64,000 bases of DNA from Gymnopus androsaceus JB14. Taxonomy: Eukaryota; Basidiomycota; Agaricomycetes; Agaricales; Omphalotaceae. Location: assembly GCA_009733575.1 (NCBI GenBank), contig ML769429.1, positions 62,001 to 126,000 of the forward strand. The letters run 5' to 3'. The position numbers and the translations under genes were made by a program. Position 1 is the first letter of the stretch; each line of letters starts with the position of its first letter. Shown in pieces: positions 48,307 through 59,500 of this stretch. The notes under the pieces are model-generated. The model saw only the letters and a program-made list of their open reading frames with translations. It did no database searches and was not told where the DNA came from.

Positions 48307-48952
48307 AACTAGCAGAAGTGATGTACACAAAGATACTTGCACGTTGTATGAACAGATGGGCACTTACACATCTGTTCATACGATGTGCAAGTATCTTTGT
48401 GTACATCACTTCTGCTAGTTCTACAACTTCATCCAGAAAGCTGATGTACCAGTTGTGTAATCCCAGGCTGTACACCACGCCCTCTGTACTTGAATGGATG
48501 CCATGTGAAGTTAATAAATGCATTGTCCAATGCATCATTGTTATAGCTCCAGAGCTTGGTAAGAGGTACCTGGCAATTGATTTCTGTTTCAATGCCAGTT
48601 GAAACCCCTTCAACAGTTGAACCAATGGTGCTTCTGTCACTGGCAACTTGACAGCACTGTCTACCAGAAAAAAATAGTATCCTTGAACAATGAATAGAAA
48701 GTGGTGCATGATGGGCCAGAGGACGTGGATAGACTTTTCAAGTATACTAGTCTGGATAGGCGAGTGTAGGTAAGGACTAGCTGTAAGCTCAGCATAATTA
48801 TCAATGATATATTGGGTTTTATCAATGATAGCCTTCAGTTTGGGGACTTTGTTGGAATATAGTGCCATCATTTTGAAAGCCAATTGACGTAGCTGAGGTG
48901 TATTTGTCTGGAATAAAGCATACATCAAATTGGCCATGATGTGCTCCTCCAT
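48182..48952 (-). CDS. Mirror copy of the unidentified ORF (right palindrome arm)
   Basis: Starts MEEHIMANLMYALFQTNTPQ at 48952 and is identical over its first 160 or so residues to the plus-strand ORF. The frame then crosses the palindrome loop and translates the opposite arm as nonsense (AHLFIQRASIFVYITSAS). Its last 70 residues are thus not biological signal. Confidence 0.35.
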   Translation of the reverse strand: MEEHIMANLMYALFQTNTPQLRQLAFKMMALYSNKVPKLKAIIDKTQYIIDNYAELTASPYLHSPIQTSILEKSIHVLWPIMHHFLFIVQGYYFFLVDSAVKLPVTEAPLVQLLKGFQLALKQKSIARYLLPSSGAITMMHWTMHLLTSHGIHSSTEGVVYSLGLHNWYISFLDEVVELAEVMYTKILAHRMNRCVSAHLFIQRASIFVYITSASSTTSSRKRCTSCVIPGCTPRPLYLNGCHVKLINALSNASLL

Positions 48953-49062
48953 ATCAGTGGTCTATTGAGCATGTTGGTTTGCAGCAAGCTCAATGAATGT
49001 AATACCTCAAGCACCATCTTTGCACATGAGGTCTAAAGAACAATTTATTAGATTCAATTTAC

Positions 49063-49087
49063 NNNNNNNNNNNNNNNNNNNNNNNNN
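49063..49087. other. Assembly gap, 25 N
   Basis: A fixed run of 25 N between the end of the palindrome and the second minisatellite/direct-repeat block. The true length of missing sequence is unknown. Confidence 0.98.
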
Positions 49088-49262
49088 AAGAAGGAGAGAT
49101 GGTGGAAAGCGGGCGAAATAGCGTGGGAGCGGAAAGAATAGTGCAAAAGCGGACGGAAATAGTGTGGGAGTGGATGGAATAGGGTGAAAGTGGATGGGAA
49201 TAGTGTGAGAGCGGATGGAGATAGCGTGGGAGCGGACGGAATTGAGCGAAAGCGGATGGTTC
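49088..49262. repeat. About 20-bp minisatellite, second array
   Basis: Eight or so degenerate units of the form GGAATAGNGTGNGAGCGGAN. Same family as the array at 44555-44690. Confidence 0.7.
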
Positions 49263-49273
49263 CAGAGGTTCTA

Positions 49274-49797
49274 GAGGTAGCAAAACCCAAATAGGAAGCT
49301 CCCAAGGAGCTTTGGTTGTATAGTTGTAAACAGAGATAGAAGACAGTGAGCTCTGGGCGTAGATTCAGTATCTACGGACAGAGCCTTGCAGTTGATGCAG
49401 ATGACAGTGAGCCTTCAAACGGAGCTCGGAAGGCACAACTGGTTAGAACAGATAGAGATAGAGAGACAGAGACAGAGACAGGAGCAAAATGGGATTGATT
49501 CAGTAACAATGGTAATAACAGACTAGGGTACATGGACTCGGGGTGTCTACTTATATACTGTAGGGTGGTTGTGTAAGTCGTCGGGAGGGCCTGATGGATG
49601 GTTATCAAGTGTGGGAGGCACCCGGGAGGCAGGATAACTGGTAATCACATGTAGAAAGTGCCTGGCAGGCAGGATAAATGGTAAATAAGCATGGAAAGCA
49701 CCCGCAATGTAGGTAATGAGTGCGGGAAGTATCCGCGGATGGTCAGAAAGCGTGGGAAACATCAGCGGGTGGATAGCGGGTGAGAAATGAGCCAAGG
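49274..49797. repeat. Direct repeat copy B
   Basis: Same orientation as copy A at 44690-45232, from GGTAGCAAAACCCAAATAGG to GAAATGAGCCAAGG. It differs by scattered substitutions and a few short deletions. After the shared end, copy A continues into CCTGACAGCAG and copy B into TATGACACTTTC, which marks the repeat boundary. Confidence 0.65.
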
Positions 49798-49805
49798 TAT
49801 GACAC

Positions 49806-50201
49806 TTTCTTGCCCTCTGCAGGTTCTGCGGCCTTTTCCTTCACAGTATCTTCTCTATTTGCCCTATTCATCTCTGCAATTGTGGCCGCATCAAGGTAAG
49901 GCTTCACCGCTGCAAAGACGTCTGGGTCTGACCGGATGTTGTCCATTTCTTTGTCCTCTATCATAATCAACGACTCAACATCTGAAACGGCGTCTGCTGT
50001 TGTACAGGCCTTCTCCCTTCTAGCTTTGTTTCTATCCATCTTTTTCTTATTCATTTCCAGCCTTGACTGTAGTGGGAGCTTCTTCAATTGAGCAACAAGC
50101 ATCTTGTCAGTGTGTGTCTTTGGTTTCCTAGTAGGACGGTTGAATGACGTTTCATATGGCATAAAACACTTTCGTCTGGATGTGGGAAACGTGACCATCA
50201 T
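49806..50201 (-). CDS. Lys/Arg-rich ORF of unknown function, probably element-derived
   Basis: Open frame from 50201 (a second Met at 50162 begins MPYETSFNRPTRKPKTH). It is highly charged (MNKKKMDRNKARREKA, then DAATIAEMNRANREDTVKEK) and its end runs into the direct-repeat boundary near 49806. No family recognised. Lying between two repeat blocks, it is more likely a mobile-element fragment than a host gene. Confidence 0.35.
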
Positions 50202-50651
50202 GAGCGAGGCATGTTTCGAGCACGGAGGAGTGATTTGGGGACAAGAGATATGTCAAGGATGTCAATTTGACAGATGGCAGTGAGAGTTGGGAATGAGAGG
50301 GATAAGCGCCTATTGGCGGGATGCCAACTCTCATGCCTGCTTATCTTATCCTCTGATAAGCCGCCTTTGGCAACTTATCTCGGAATTAGGGACTAGCATG
50401 GTCTTCCCGGGAGCTTCCCGGGAGTGGACTTTGAAATCCGTATGGATTTCAGTCTGTGCGGGGCAATCCACATGGTTGCAGGTAACCACGGTCATTGTAC
50501 CTGACCGTAATTCTATATCTAATCTCTTGATTTACTGGTTTAGGTATGCCAAAGCAATGCATTTTGCCATGTCAAAACGGTGTCGAAAGCTCTTTAGAAG
50601 AATTGGTCTGTAAATATAGCTATAATTTAATATTCTAAGGTCCCGCTTGTA

Positions 50652-50918
50652 TCAATGTCGGTCAGATGATTCACTTCCTCCTCTCATAGCACCTGCTACT
50701 ATTGATATCGCCTCTTCAATGTCATAGAATGGTGCATCACACCATGATCCTAGAGCCATCAATGACTTGAAGGTATCATGAGACATATTTGTCTGCATAA
50801 ACTTAACCTGGTGCCGTCCTCCTGAGAAGTTACGTTCAACATCAACCAATGATGCTATCCAAATGTTTTGAGTTTCAGAGGCTGGTTTGTGCCCAGGTAT
50901 AGTTGTGTTATCTATCAT
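50652..50918 (-). pseudogene. hAT transposase C-terminal dimerisation (hATC) remnant
   Basis: The frame reads SLVDVERNFSGGRHQVKFMQ, then TFKSLMALGSWCDAPFYDIE. In fungal hAT transposases the same region has the pattern S.DVER.FS.GR.QV and M.LGSW. No DDE catalytic core is visible next to it in frame, so it is a remnant. It continues upstream on the minus strand into the diverged second copy of the unidentified element, so the two may be parts of one element. Confidence 0.65.
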
Positions 50919-50929
50919 TCAAGATATTC

Positions 50930-51750
50930 AATATTAGTCTATATAATAAAGCAATCTGACTTGCAGCTTCAAGTCCTCCTTGATCACTTTGTTGACCATC
51001 TCAAAGATCTCTGAGTATAATTCTATCAATCGCCTTGTCGGTAACATTCTTGGGGATGGTTTCTTCTTTCTCATTCAAGTTGGGGGATGGACTTTTATTG
51101 CGTGCTGCCTCTTTCCCTTGCTTGACTTGAGCCTGCTACAATATCTAGTGTTAAACTCAAGTTAGAAAGAAATATCAAATATTATGCTTGCATGTTCTTG
51201 CTCCTTCTCAGTGGGCTAGAAAATCATTTTAATTAGCTATCCATGCATAGTAGAAATTAAACAAGTTGAAACATACACCAGCAGCAGGGTCAGAGGAAGC
51301 TGTAACTAGTACTTGTGTCTGAATATTCTTTTATTACAAAACATCATCAACCTGAAAGTCAATAAAAACAGTTTACCTCTGTCCTGGACTAGCAATTAAG
51401 AAAAGAAATATGATTAGGGTCTTTGAAGCAATATAACAAAAGTACACACCTTCTTAGTTAAAGCTTCCAGGCTCCTTGTATGACAGGAAGAGGTTCCTAT
51501 AAATTTCATTAGTTTGAACATTATTCCATAAGATAGATTTATTTATACCTCATCAGTACCAGATTCTTCATCCTCCTCCTTGTCATTAATAAAGGCATTG
51601 TCAGCTGTGTCTGCACTCATTATTGTCATCATCTTCATCTGAAGAACCAGCACTCTTGTCATTGTTAGACAATTCAGCAGCAAGACCTGTGGTTTGAGCC
51701 TATATTCATTGTCAAAGAAGATACCAAGATGGTAACAGAAATTCATACAA
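50930..51750 (-). repeat. Inverted, diverged copy of the 46280-46990 element segment
   Basis: Read on the minus strand it repeats the acidic block (TADNAFINDKEEDEESGTDE), the CAGTGGGC/GAGCAAGAACATGC stretch and the DLQDGQQSDQGG-like stretch, with about 10 percent substitutions and different stops. It shows that at least two copies of the element were inserted in opposite directions here. Confidence 0.65.
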
Positions 51751-52940
51751 TGGAAGACATTCTTTGTTTAAGAGCTCTAAGTAAAAAATTAGGGATTAGC
51801 TCATTGCATTCAGCTAGGCCAGAATGGACATAATAAGCCTACTTGGATTGCAGCTAGAAGAATAAACTTATTATACTCAGGAAGCATGATGGAAATAATA
51901 AACTTACTTTCAATTGATTCTAGAAAGTAAGAGAAATTTATTATTTTCAGCTGAAGAAAGAAATATAATAAACTTACTTGAAAGGTTGTTGGAGATAATG
52001 GTGGTTCAAGTTCAAGAGAGGTTGGTGACGTGACGTCACTTGTGAAGTTCTTTATATATAGCTAGTATCACCTGAATTATTTTTTTTCCTCTCCTATGAT
52101 GTTTACAGGTTTACAAAATAAGTCTGTATTATATTCCAGGCCATAATATAATATATATAGTAATAAGCACACTGGAAAGTTGACTTTTCTCAATCATTTT
52201 TTATATTACACCAGTCCACTAGTGAAATAACATACATAATGCAAATATCTAATAATATTTATATAGTCCATAGTATATCAAGCATTTGGATGTATGTTTA
52301 TTGCATTGTTATTTAGTAGTGGTAGTCGTCAAGTAATAGATCGAGCTGTCGCAGACTAGTTAGGTTAGTTAGTTATGTGGTTAGTTGTTATTCAGTTAGT
52401 TCTGTTAGCTCAGGTTAGATATATGATAAAAAAACAAAAAATCAAATAAATCCAAAAATATCATCCAATAGTAATGCTATTATGCATACTGTGCTGAACT
52501 TATGTATATATGTATCTCACAGTAAGTCATCATAATCTGTCTTAGTAGTGGAGTGTAATAAACAGCCAACATTCAAGTTGATCATGTTATTTCAAGTAGC
52601 GTGAACATCTAAAAAATTCATTAGAGAGCTGACTATGCCTGCAGATCTTCACTCTAGAGCCTGAACATATCAAAGTCCAACTCAGTGTTTGTTTGTTCTC
52701 CGTTTACTGATCATCAGCGTCCATTTTCACACAATCCTTGCAATACAGTTCCATAACTTTGAAAAAGGTTTCAACTCTCATTCTCTGAGATTTTCACCTG
52801 ACTAACACCCTATAAATCACAGGTTTAGTGGGCTACCAACAACTGAAGTCATTATTTGGCGCTGGTGTTTTTAACTCAGATGGTAATTCTAGTTTCTTCA
52901 GTCCAAATTAGTTTATTACAATGCAAAAGTTTTACCCTTT
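51751..52940. other. AT-rich stretch, no supported gene
   Basis: Long A/T-rich sequence with short tandem motifs (TAGTTAG near 52350-52390) and repeated AATAAACTTA near 51860-51980. No open frame of note. Probably degraded repeat DNA. Confidence 0.45.
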
Positions 52941-52949
52941 TTCCTAGGC

Positions 52950-55064
52950 CAACTAGGATGCCTCAGGTTGCCTAAGAGGACTAGGTGACCTTAGATCCTC
53001 CTGGGCCCAAAACAGTTTTTGCTGATGGCTGCCTTGCAAAGCAGACTCAGTGATGTGTGGCCCTTGGCAGAATTTTGGTCTGACAAGGTCAAGGATCATT
53101 GAGTACATGTGGACAATTTCACCAAACCAATACTGGAAGAGAGAAGGAAGACACATTTGGTGAGAGGTGCAAGGGAAAAATTTGATGATAATATCAATGG
53201 GCAAGGAGGTAGTATGTTCCTGGATCATTTAATTCAGTTGATGGATGGTTTGTTACATTTACTTTCAATGCTAAGGGTCCAGTTTGAAGTGTTACTGGAT
53301 AGACACGCAGGTCATTAGAGATGAACTTGTCAACATACTTGCTGCTGGAAGAGACACGGTCAGTGCATTCAACCACTGTTAAAGCAGGGCTCTTCTTACA
53401 AAACCTTGCAGACTGCATCATTGCTTACATTCACAATGTACATCTTGACAGAGCGACCAGATCTGACTGCAAAACTGAGGAACAAAATTTTGGAATTTGT
53501 GGGGCCTAACACCCAGCTAACCTACAAAAATATCACTGATATGAAATATCTGCAAGCTTTTCTCAATGGTAATTTTGTCTCTGCTTGAAGCATATTTTTT
53601 AGTTGATCCTTGTGCATAGAAACTCTTCGTCTATACCTGTTAGGACCGTGCTACTGGAGGGGAGCCGGGCCTGAAGGAAGTCAAGCCGGGTCGGACTGAA
53701 GTATAAACCAAGGCAACCAAAGTAGTTGCCGACCAGAGACATGAGAAGGAAGCGGACCACGGACCATCTATTAGGACGGACCCTCGCTACGCCAATGGTC
53801 CTGAAGGGAATGGAAGCGACGACACCAAAGGTCATCCGTAAAGGTGTCCGAGATGGACTTGACGACGCCGAAGGTCATTGGTGAGTAAAGGATCGAGGCC
53901 GGAAGGCGTTGAGTCGAGTATAGGGTTAATCCAAGTCAATATTTAAACTAAAGACTACTATACAAGATGAGTCGGCTTATATACGGTAGTCCTTATTGTT
54001 AAATAAAGATAATAGCTTCCCGTATGATATAAGTCGGCCGGGAAGGAGAATAATAAGTAATTGTCTTTCGGTTAGAGTAATTGTTAAACGTGAGAGTGAA
54101 TGGGAAACAATAAGAAACGGACCAAAAGGGACCGAGGTGACCGGCCCGACCAGCTTGGTCACTTAGAAGAAAATATCCGATATAAGTACAGAGGGATCTC
54201 GGTCGTCTCGGTAAGTGTACCAGCCGTAGCTGGCATGGTCGTAAAAATACCCTGCAGTGCCTTTCAATTTTAAGTAATATTTTCCACTCCAACTATCAGA
54301 TGGATCAAGCTAAGGATTCTATGTCTACAGATACTACTCCAAAATGCCTATTGTTTTCCCATCCAAAAATGGTCAGCTGCCCATATACATCCCCATGGGT
54401 GTCAGGCATGTATTCATTTTTCCCTTCAAGTTCAAGTCCCTTATATTTAATATGCCATTATGTAGGTGTGTGTACAGTGTATTCCTAATGCACCACCGTG
54501 AAGATTTATGGGGCACCGATGGTCTGTGGTCCAGACCAAACAGAATTTAATTAAGAGCTTACATCACTCATTCTTAGCTTTGGAATTTGACCCTGAATGC
54601 TTCATTGACAAAAGAGCTCACCAATACTTGATCCCAAATCCCTTCATATTTAAGCCTTTCAACGTGGGACCTAGAATATGTATTGGTCAACAGGTTAGTG
54701 CCATTTCCGCAGATGTTCCACATAATCCTTTCAGCACCTGTCATAAACTAACTCTGTTACTTAGTTTGCGTACAATGAAGTGTCATACTTCCTGATCAAA
54801 TTCCTCCAATCCTTTACCAATTTTGGTATGGATTGGGATGTACAGCCTGAAACTTCAAGGCCTCCTGCGGAGTGGGAAACCTCACGGGCAGGGTCAACAA
54901 AAGGTAGAGATAGGGTAATCCTAACTGCCCATCTGACAATGGCAGTGAAGGTACTAGTTATTTTCATGTCATGTTGTCTTTCTTTATTGAGGCCCTGCTA
55001 ATACAAAACCATGTAGGATGGGTTACGGGTCAAGATGAAGGAACAAGAAGTTGATACTGTATAG
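52950..55064 (+). pseudogene. CYP63-like P450 pseudogene, C-terminal half, split by an LTR-like insertion
   Basis: The recognisable pieces follow gene order. First come SDVWPLAEFWSDKV (followed by TGA near 53098), NFTKPILEERRKTHLV, the I-helix LAAGRDT, LTFTMYILTERPDLTAKLRN, MKYLQAFLN and K-helix ETLRLY, interrupted at 53638. After 54246 it resumes with AVPFNFK, then VFPSKNGQLPIYIPMGV in a shifted frame, [32 protein letters not shown], heme loop [29 protein letters not shown] and a stop at 55062-55064. It is closer to the P450 at 25298-27978 than to the one at 40581 (shared QPE.S.PPAEW and TKGRD.V). The N-terminal half is missing here; the P450 exon-1 fragments at 43805-46225 could be its other end, separated by the repeat block. 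Confidence 0.82.
53638..54246. mobile_element. 609-bp solo-LTR-like insertion with ATACC target duplication
   Basis: The inserted DNA begins TGTTAGGACC and ends GTCGTAAAA (ends TGTTA / TAAAA, one mismatch from a perfect inverted pair). ATACC occurs directly on both sides (53633-53637 and 54247-54251). Removing the insert and one ATACC restores the P450 K-helix motif ETLRLYPAVPFN. A 5-bp duplication and TG start fit a solo LTR of a Ty3 or Ty1 type element. No coding frame inside. Confidence 0.85.
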
Positions 55065-55073
55065 CCTACATAT

Positions 55074-56579
55074 AGTTGAATACCTCATATGGAATACCGT
55101 TGGGGAAACCAAAATTGTATTCCATATGATGGATATTCCAAATCATATAAGGTCATTTTACTTTCCTATTTTTGTTCTACAATGATACATTAAGTATGTT
55201 TGATTGATTTCAAGTCTCAAGCAAGCATATTCATTGACTTACAGTCAACATTAGAATCCCTGCATTTATTGCCTGTTTAAGCCCCAAACTGCTGAAATTA
55301 AATGAATATAGTTACCCAAAGCTCCAACATGATGAGAAAACTGGGTCAAGAGGACTCAATGGAGGAAATCTTTGAGTAAAGAGTAGTGATGGTTCCGGGT
55401 CGGGTTCGGGTCAGAAAATCTCAATCCGACCCGGACCCAGCTCCTTACCCGATCCCGGCAACTCGGGTTCGGGTTTCCCGCCAAAACCGGCTCCGGGTTA
55501 TCCCGAAATTTTTGATGCAGTCAAAATTAAAATATTTACTGTTATATTTTCTTTATATAGCAGATGTACTTCAAAGGGACATTAAAAATCATACTTACAC
55601 ACCCTAAAGGAGTCCTGTAATGCATGCACATGATTTACAGTAGCAGTAATCTTTTCATAACATGTCAAGACTTTCTGTAAAAGTATTTAATATTGCTGTA
55701 AATGTAAAAGTAATGTTATTAGACTGTTAGCAGTTTTAGTGTGTCAGCTTACAGTAATAAGTAGTACGAAGAAGCATTCAATGAATATGCATTGATTATG
55801 CATTAGTAACTCAGCAAACACATATGAATCATTGGCACTATTCATTACTAGTACCGTATTATTAGACTTTACTAAGTACTACTAATTGCTAAGTTGTAAG
55901 TACATATAGTAAGTACTTACTGGATCCAGAAGCTCAGGGCTCTATCACTAAGACAAAGTAAAGAGTTGGCTCCTATTACATACTGTTTGAGATGATATTT
56001 CTCTAATTCCATGTGAATATAGTAAATATTAGTGTTGCTAGTCCTACTTAATACTTGTTTAGCTTATTGATCCTTATGTTTATTGTACCAGGTATCTTCT
56101 ATTAATGATATATCTAGTACAGTATACTATACTTGATACATCAGTATGAGCCATTGTTATTTAGGATCTTTTGGAAAAAAATAACAAAGTGTGGCCTAAG
56201 CCATGTAAATTTATTAGACACTTTGAAAAAAACCAGGTTGCTGGTCGGGTTCCGGGTTTAATTATCTCAAACCCGACCCGGACCCGGAACTACTGGCCGC
56301 CCCGGAACCCGGAAAAACCCGGTAAACCCAGTAACATCACTAGTAAAGAGTGAAATATAGCATTTTTTCAATGCATATCAACCAATTATTCCATTTTCTT
56401 CAACATATCAACACTTTTTTGATTGAAATCTGTGTCCATCATATGGAATACTCTGCCAAAAATTCCTCAAACCATATTCCATATTCCGGACTACAGATCC
56501 ATGGAATATTCCCACATCCCGGCTTGGGAAATGGAATATCTTATTCCATATGACCTTATTCCATATGAGATATTCAACT
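55074..56579. mobile_element. 1.5-kb TIR element, host of a nested hAT MITE
   Basis: The left end AGTTGAATACCTCATATGG and right end TATTCAACT preceded by CCATATGAGA are inverted repeats of about 23 bp with one mismatch. ATTCCATATG-type motifs recur near both ends. No protein is encoded. No clear target duplication was found. It starts 10 bp after the P450 pseudogene stop. Without the nested element at 55384-56342 it would be about 540 bp. Confidence 0.7.
55384..56342. mobile_element. 959-bp hAT-type MITE
   Basis: Termini TAGTGATG and CATCACTA are inverted repeats, flanked by the identical 8-bp sequence GTAAAGAG at 55376-55383 and 56343-56350. An 8-bp duplication is the mark of hAT transposases. 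Sub-terminal regions are rich in CGGGT/ACCCG repeats on both sides, and the AT-rich centre has no transposase. Confidence 0.88.
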
Positions 56580-56838
56580 GTACTTGCATATAGTCTTTTT
56601 AATTGGCATGATGGTCTGGGCAGGGAGCGTACTTGTGAGGATAGGGGATTAGAAGACGGTTGGAGGAGCTATTAAAATTTGCGTTAGAATTTTGGAGCTT
56701 ATAGTCAAATAATGGATGGTGGTGTATGAAGGCCTCATCTCGTTTAAAATATTAGTGTATTACTCGCGTGCTTTACCATTGAGAAGACTCTTTCTTCAAG
56801 CTTACTACTATATAAGCTCTTGAATACTAATTCCGCTT

Positions 56839-58986
56839 TCAGAAATCCACCAGCGGATCCCAAAGCACACACGGAGTATCCTGAACAAATTAATGTTCGT
56901 GTAAGCAACTTTTATATACCACCACATCATGATCACCAACCTGCGAGTCACTTGTTACCGCCTGAACAAAATTATCCATCTCGACATTCTCGTCATAGGC
57001 TAACCTCGCTAGAGTTTGCATCGAATTGCCCGGTATGTATTTGGGCCAATTGGGAGCAGGAGATTCATCCGGGTTTTTGATGAAGTTTGCAATTGCCGTT
57101 TGAAAAGTGTTGGATAGAGCCACTTCATTTGGGGTAGCGGTGCTGGCGTTGTAGGTTCCGAAAACCTCTTGAACTGATTAGGAAAGGAATCAGATCAGCT
57201 TTGAAACCATGCAAAGGTGTAACGTATACGCACGCTCAGAAGAATGCCATGCACCGGCGTTGGGGAAGAGTTGAAGATCAGGGAAGATAGCTCCTACGGA
57301 GAACAAAGTCAGTGATAAGAACAAACTTGAATGAGAGCCACTGAAAGTTTTACTGACCGTACTCGTAACGGAAAACACTCGAGATACCAGATTCGACGAA
57401 CGCTGCAGTCCACAAACTTGCGGGACTATATCCAATGTGAATCAATACCAAAATCATTCACGATTTCTCTTACCAAAGGAACGCCACATCCCTAAACGCA
57501 TCTGCAATAACATCTGAATCATTCTGGTCGGGGTAAAACGATCTAACAGCATCCGCCGTAATATTCACCCCACCAGATTCCAAAAACGCACTAAGGTTAG
57601 TATCCCCAAGGGTCAATAGTGTTCCATCGTTCTGCATGTTTCCAGTAAGCAAGGGCACTCTAGCTACGTTTCCATCTTGGACTCGTTGGATGTTATCGCC
57701 AAAAGAGGTTGTGCTAATATGAGAGGACATCAGTCAGTCAAAATATCATTCTGAAAGATGATACTCACTTATCAATAACCGGTTCAAAAGCACCACTCAG
57801 TGGTCCATTCGTATGCGCCCTTAAATCCTCAGCGGAGATTTCTCTCAAACACGCAAGTCTTGAAGGGCCAGCTATCTCCCCACAGCCTACGGCACTAGCA
57901 AAATTATTGAAGGAAGCGAATGATGAAGCGGAGGTTGGAATGGCATCTGATAAAGCTCCTGAAAAGATTACTGCAGCCCTGAACGGTGGATCGACGGGGT
58001 GTCGAATGATCATGCCTGAGACGGAGAAGCCCCCAGCAGATTGGCCCTAATGGAAGAGCCAGTGAGCAAACCGAGAGTAGTTAACAATAGAAATGTACAT
58101 ACCATAATGGTAACTACGTATTGCGGGTTTTATAATCAGTATATAATGATACCGGCTAGCATACTCGAACCCACTTTGGCTGGGATCCCCTCCAAAATTC
58201 GCAATATTCATCTGTACCCACTGAAGAGCGAGCTCCTGATCCAAAAACCCAAGATTATTTGCTGTGAGAGGCAAATCTGGTGCACCTGGAAATCCAAAAA
58301 CATTGGTGACGGTAGTTGATTGTAACGACAACGATGTCTTGATTCAAGGCGAATGAAGGTTCCGTCGTATCTCGGTAGAGATGCGGTTCCTATTGCAAAA
58401 GAGCCGCCATATATCCAAAAAACCACCGGTTTCTTCGCGCTCGAAGCAGGTGACGGTGCCCATACGTTCCTAAGCGGAGAATTACTAAGTCATTGTATGC
58501 TTTCCACGAAAGAAAAAATAGCAAACGAACAAGAACAAACAATCCTCGCTCTCCACAGGCGGGTCTTGCGGATCATTGAACAGAAATTCTGTCAGATTGG
58601 CGGTAGCAAAAGCAAATTGCTGAAAGCATGAGGACTAAGAACCGTGGCGTCTTGTGTTGCACTACTGACGAATGGGACAGGAGGCTCCCAACGGAGAAGA
58701 CCTATAGGAGCTTCTGCAAATTGCTGCGATGAAAACATTAAACAACTAGAGCAGGGCTATTGTCGGAGGGCGTACAATTCCTTTGAACGACATGACTGGC
58801 TTCCGAATTAGCAGCTAGAACGGAAAGAGGTAAATGGAAATTCATACCTCCATCCTGTTCAACACCTTGAAGGTTTCCCGACGTTGTTGAGATCGTGACA
58901 GGAGATTGAGCATGTACTACTCTTAGTCCGAGTTGATGACATAGGGCACTAGCAAGTATGAGTGAGATAGAAGTGAAGGACCGCAT
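56839..58986 (-). pseudogene. Secreted type-B carboxylesterase/lipase with at least three frame breaks
   Basis: Begins with a signal peptide (MRSFTSISLILASALCHQLG). Landmarks: FAEAPIGLLRWEPP, oxyanion strand [61 protein letters not shown], an 11-nt microexon (58103-58113) supplying TIM, nucleophile motif GQSAGGFSVSG, and FEPVIDK. The C-terminus reads DTPCVLWDPLVDF after a final intron, with stop at 56839-56841. GQSAGG instead of GESAGG is usual in many fungal members. To keep homology one base must be gained or lost between HAF and QQFAFA (near 58630), between DGTFIR and LNQDIV (near 58345), and again before TNVFGFP (near 58297). As given, the frame is broken, so it is a pseudogene or holds local sequence errors. 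Family members hydrolyse esters outside the cell. Confidence 0.75.
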
Positions 58987-59500
58987 CGTCGTTGTTTTAC
59001 CATAGCCGGGAACTTGAGGGTATTTATACGCGAGTCCCAGCCAGCGTCATCTGCCACAGCGAGATAGAACGTTAACCGTCGGGCCTCTAGCGCCGAAAGA
59101 GGAGCGAGGATTTAAAATAGCTGTCAACTTGAATAGCGAGGCGGATTTCCAGTGCATTTTAAAGCTACGGGCGTGTTCAAAATAAGTAGCGAGGGAATAA
59201 TACAAATGTAGCGGGATGCATATCAGTGATTATTCAGTCACAGTGACATCCAACCATCCTACTCGCCAACCACTCCACAAGGCTACCTAATCGCAAGAAT
59301 GCCCCAATGAAAAATGCATCCATCCAACACCGTGCTTCTTTTCTATTCTCCATCTGCCAACGGAGTGGATGTTTTGACTTCCTCCAGCTCCGGTTTTTCA
59401 CTATTCAAGCTAACAGACCCAATGAAATTTACAGGGACTCCCCAGCCGGGTGTGTAGCCAGATTATACTGTTGAGAACCTTCCCATTGTTGAGTCGAGAC
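58987..59500. other. Intergenic, esterase promoter side
   Basis: No supported gene. The region above 58986 should contain the esterase promoter; the stretch 59010-59040 (TATTTATACGCG on the plus strand) could hold a TATA-like element on the minus strand. Confidence 0.35.

Larger units (their letters stand above)
47665..49062. repeat. 1.4-kb near-perfect palindrome
   Basis: Left arm 47665-48358 and right arm 48369-49062 are reverse complements almost base for base, around a 10-nt loop at 48359-48368. Each arm holds the same open frame (MEEHIMANLMYALFQTNT..., at 47776-48306 + and 48952-48182 -). The right arm stops exactly at the N run. A real inverted duplication or an assembly fold-over are both possible. 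Confidence 0.85.
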
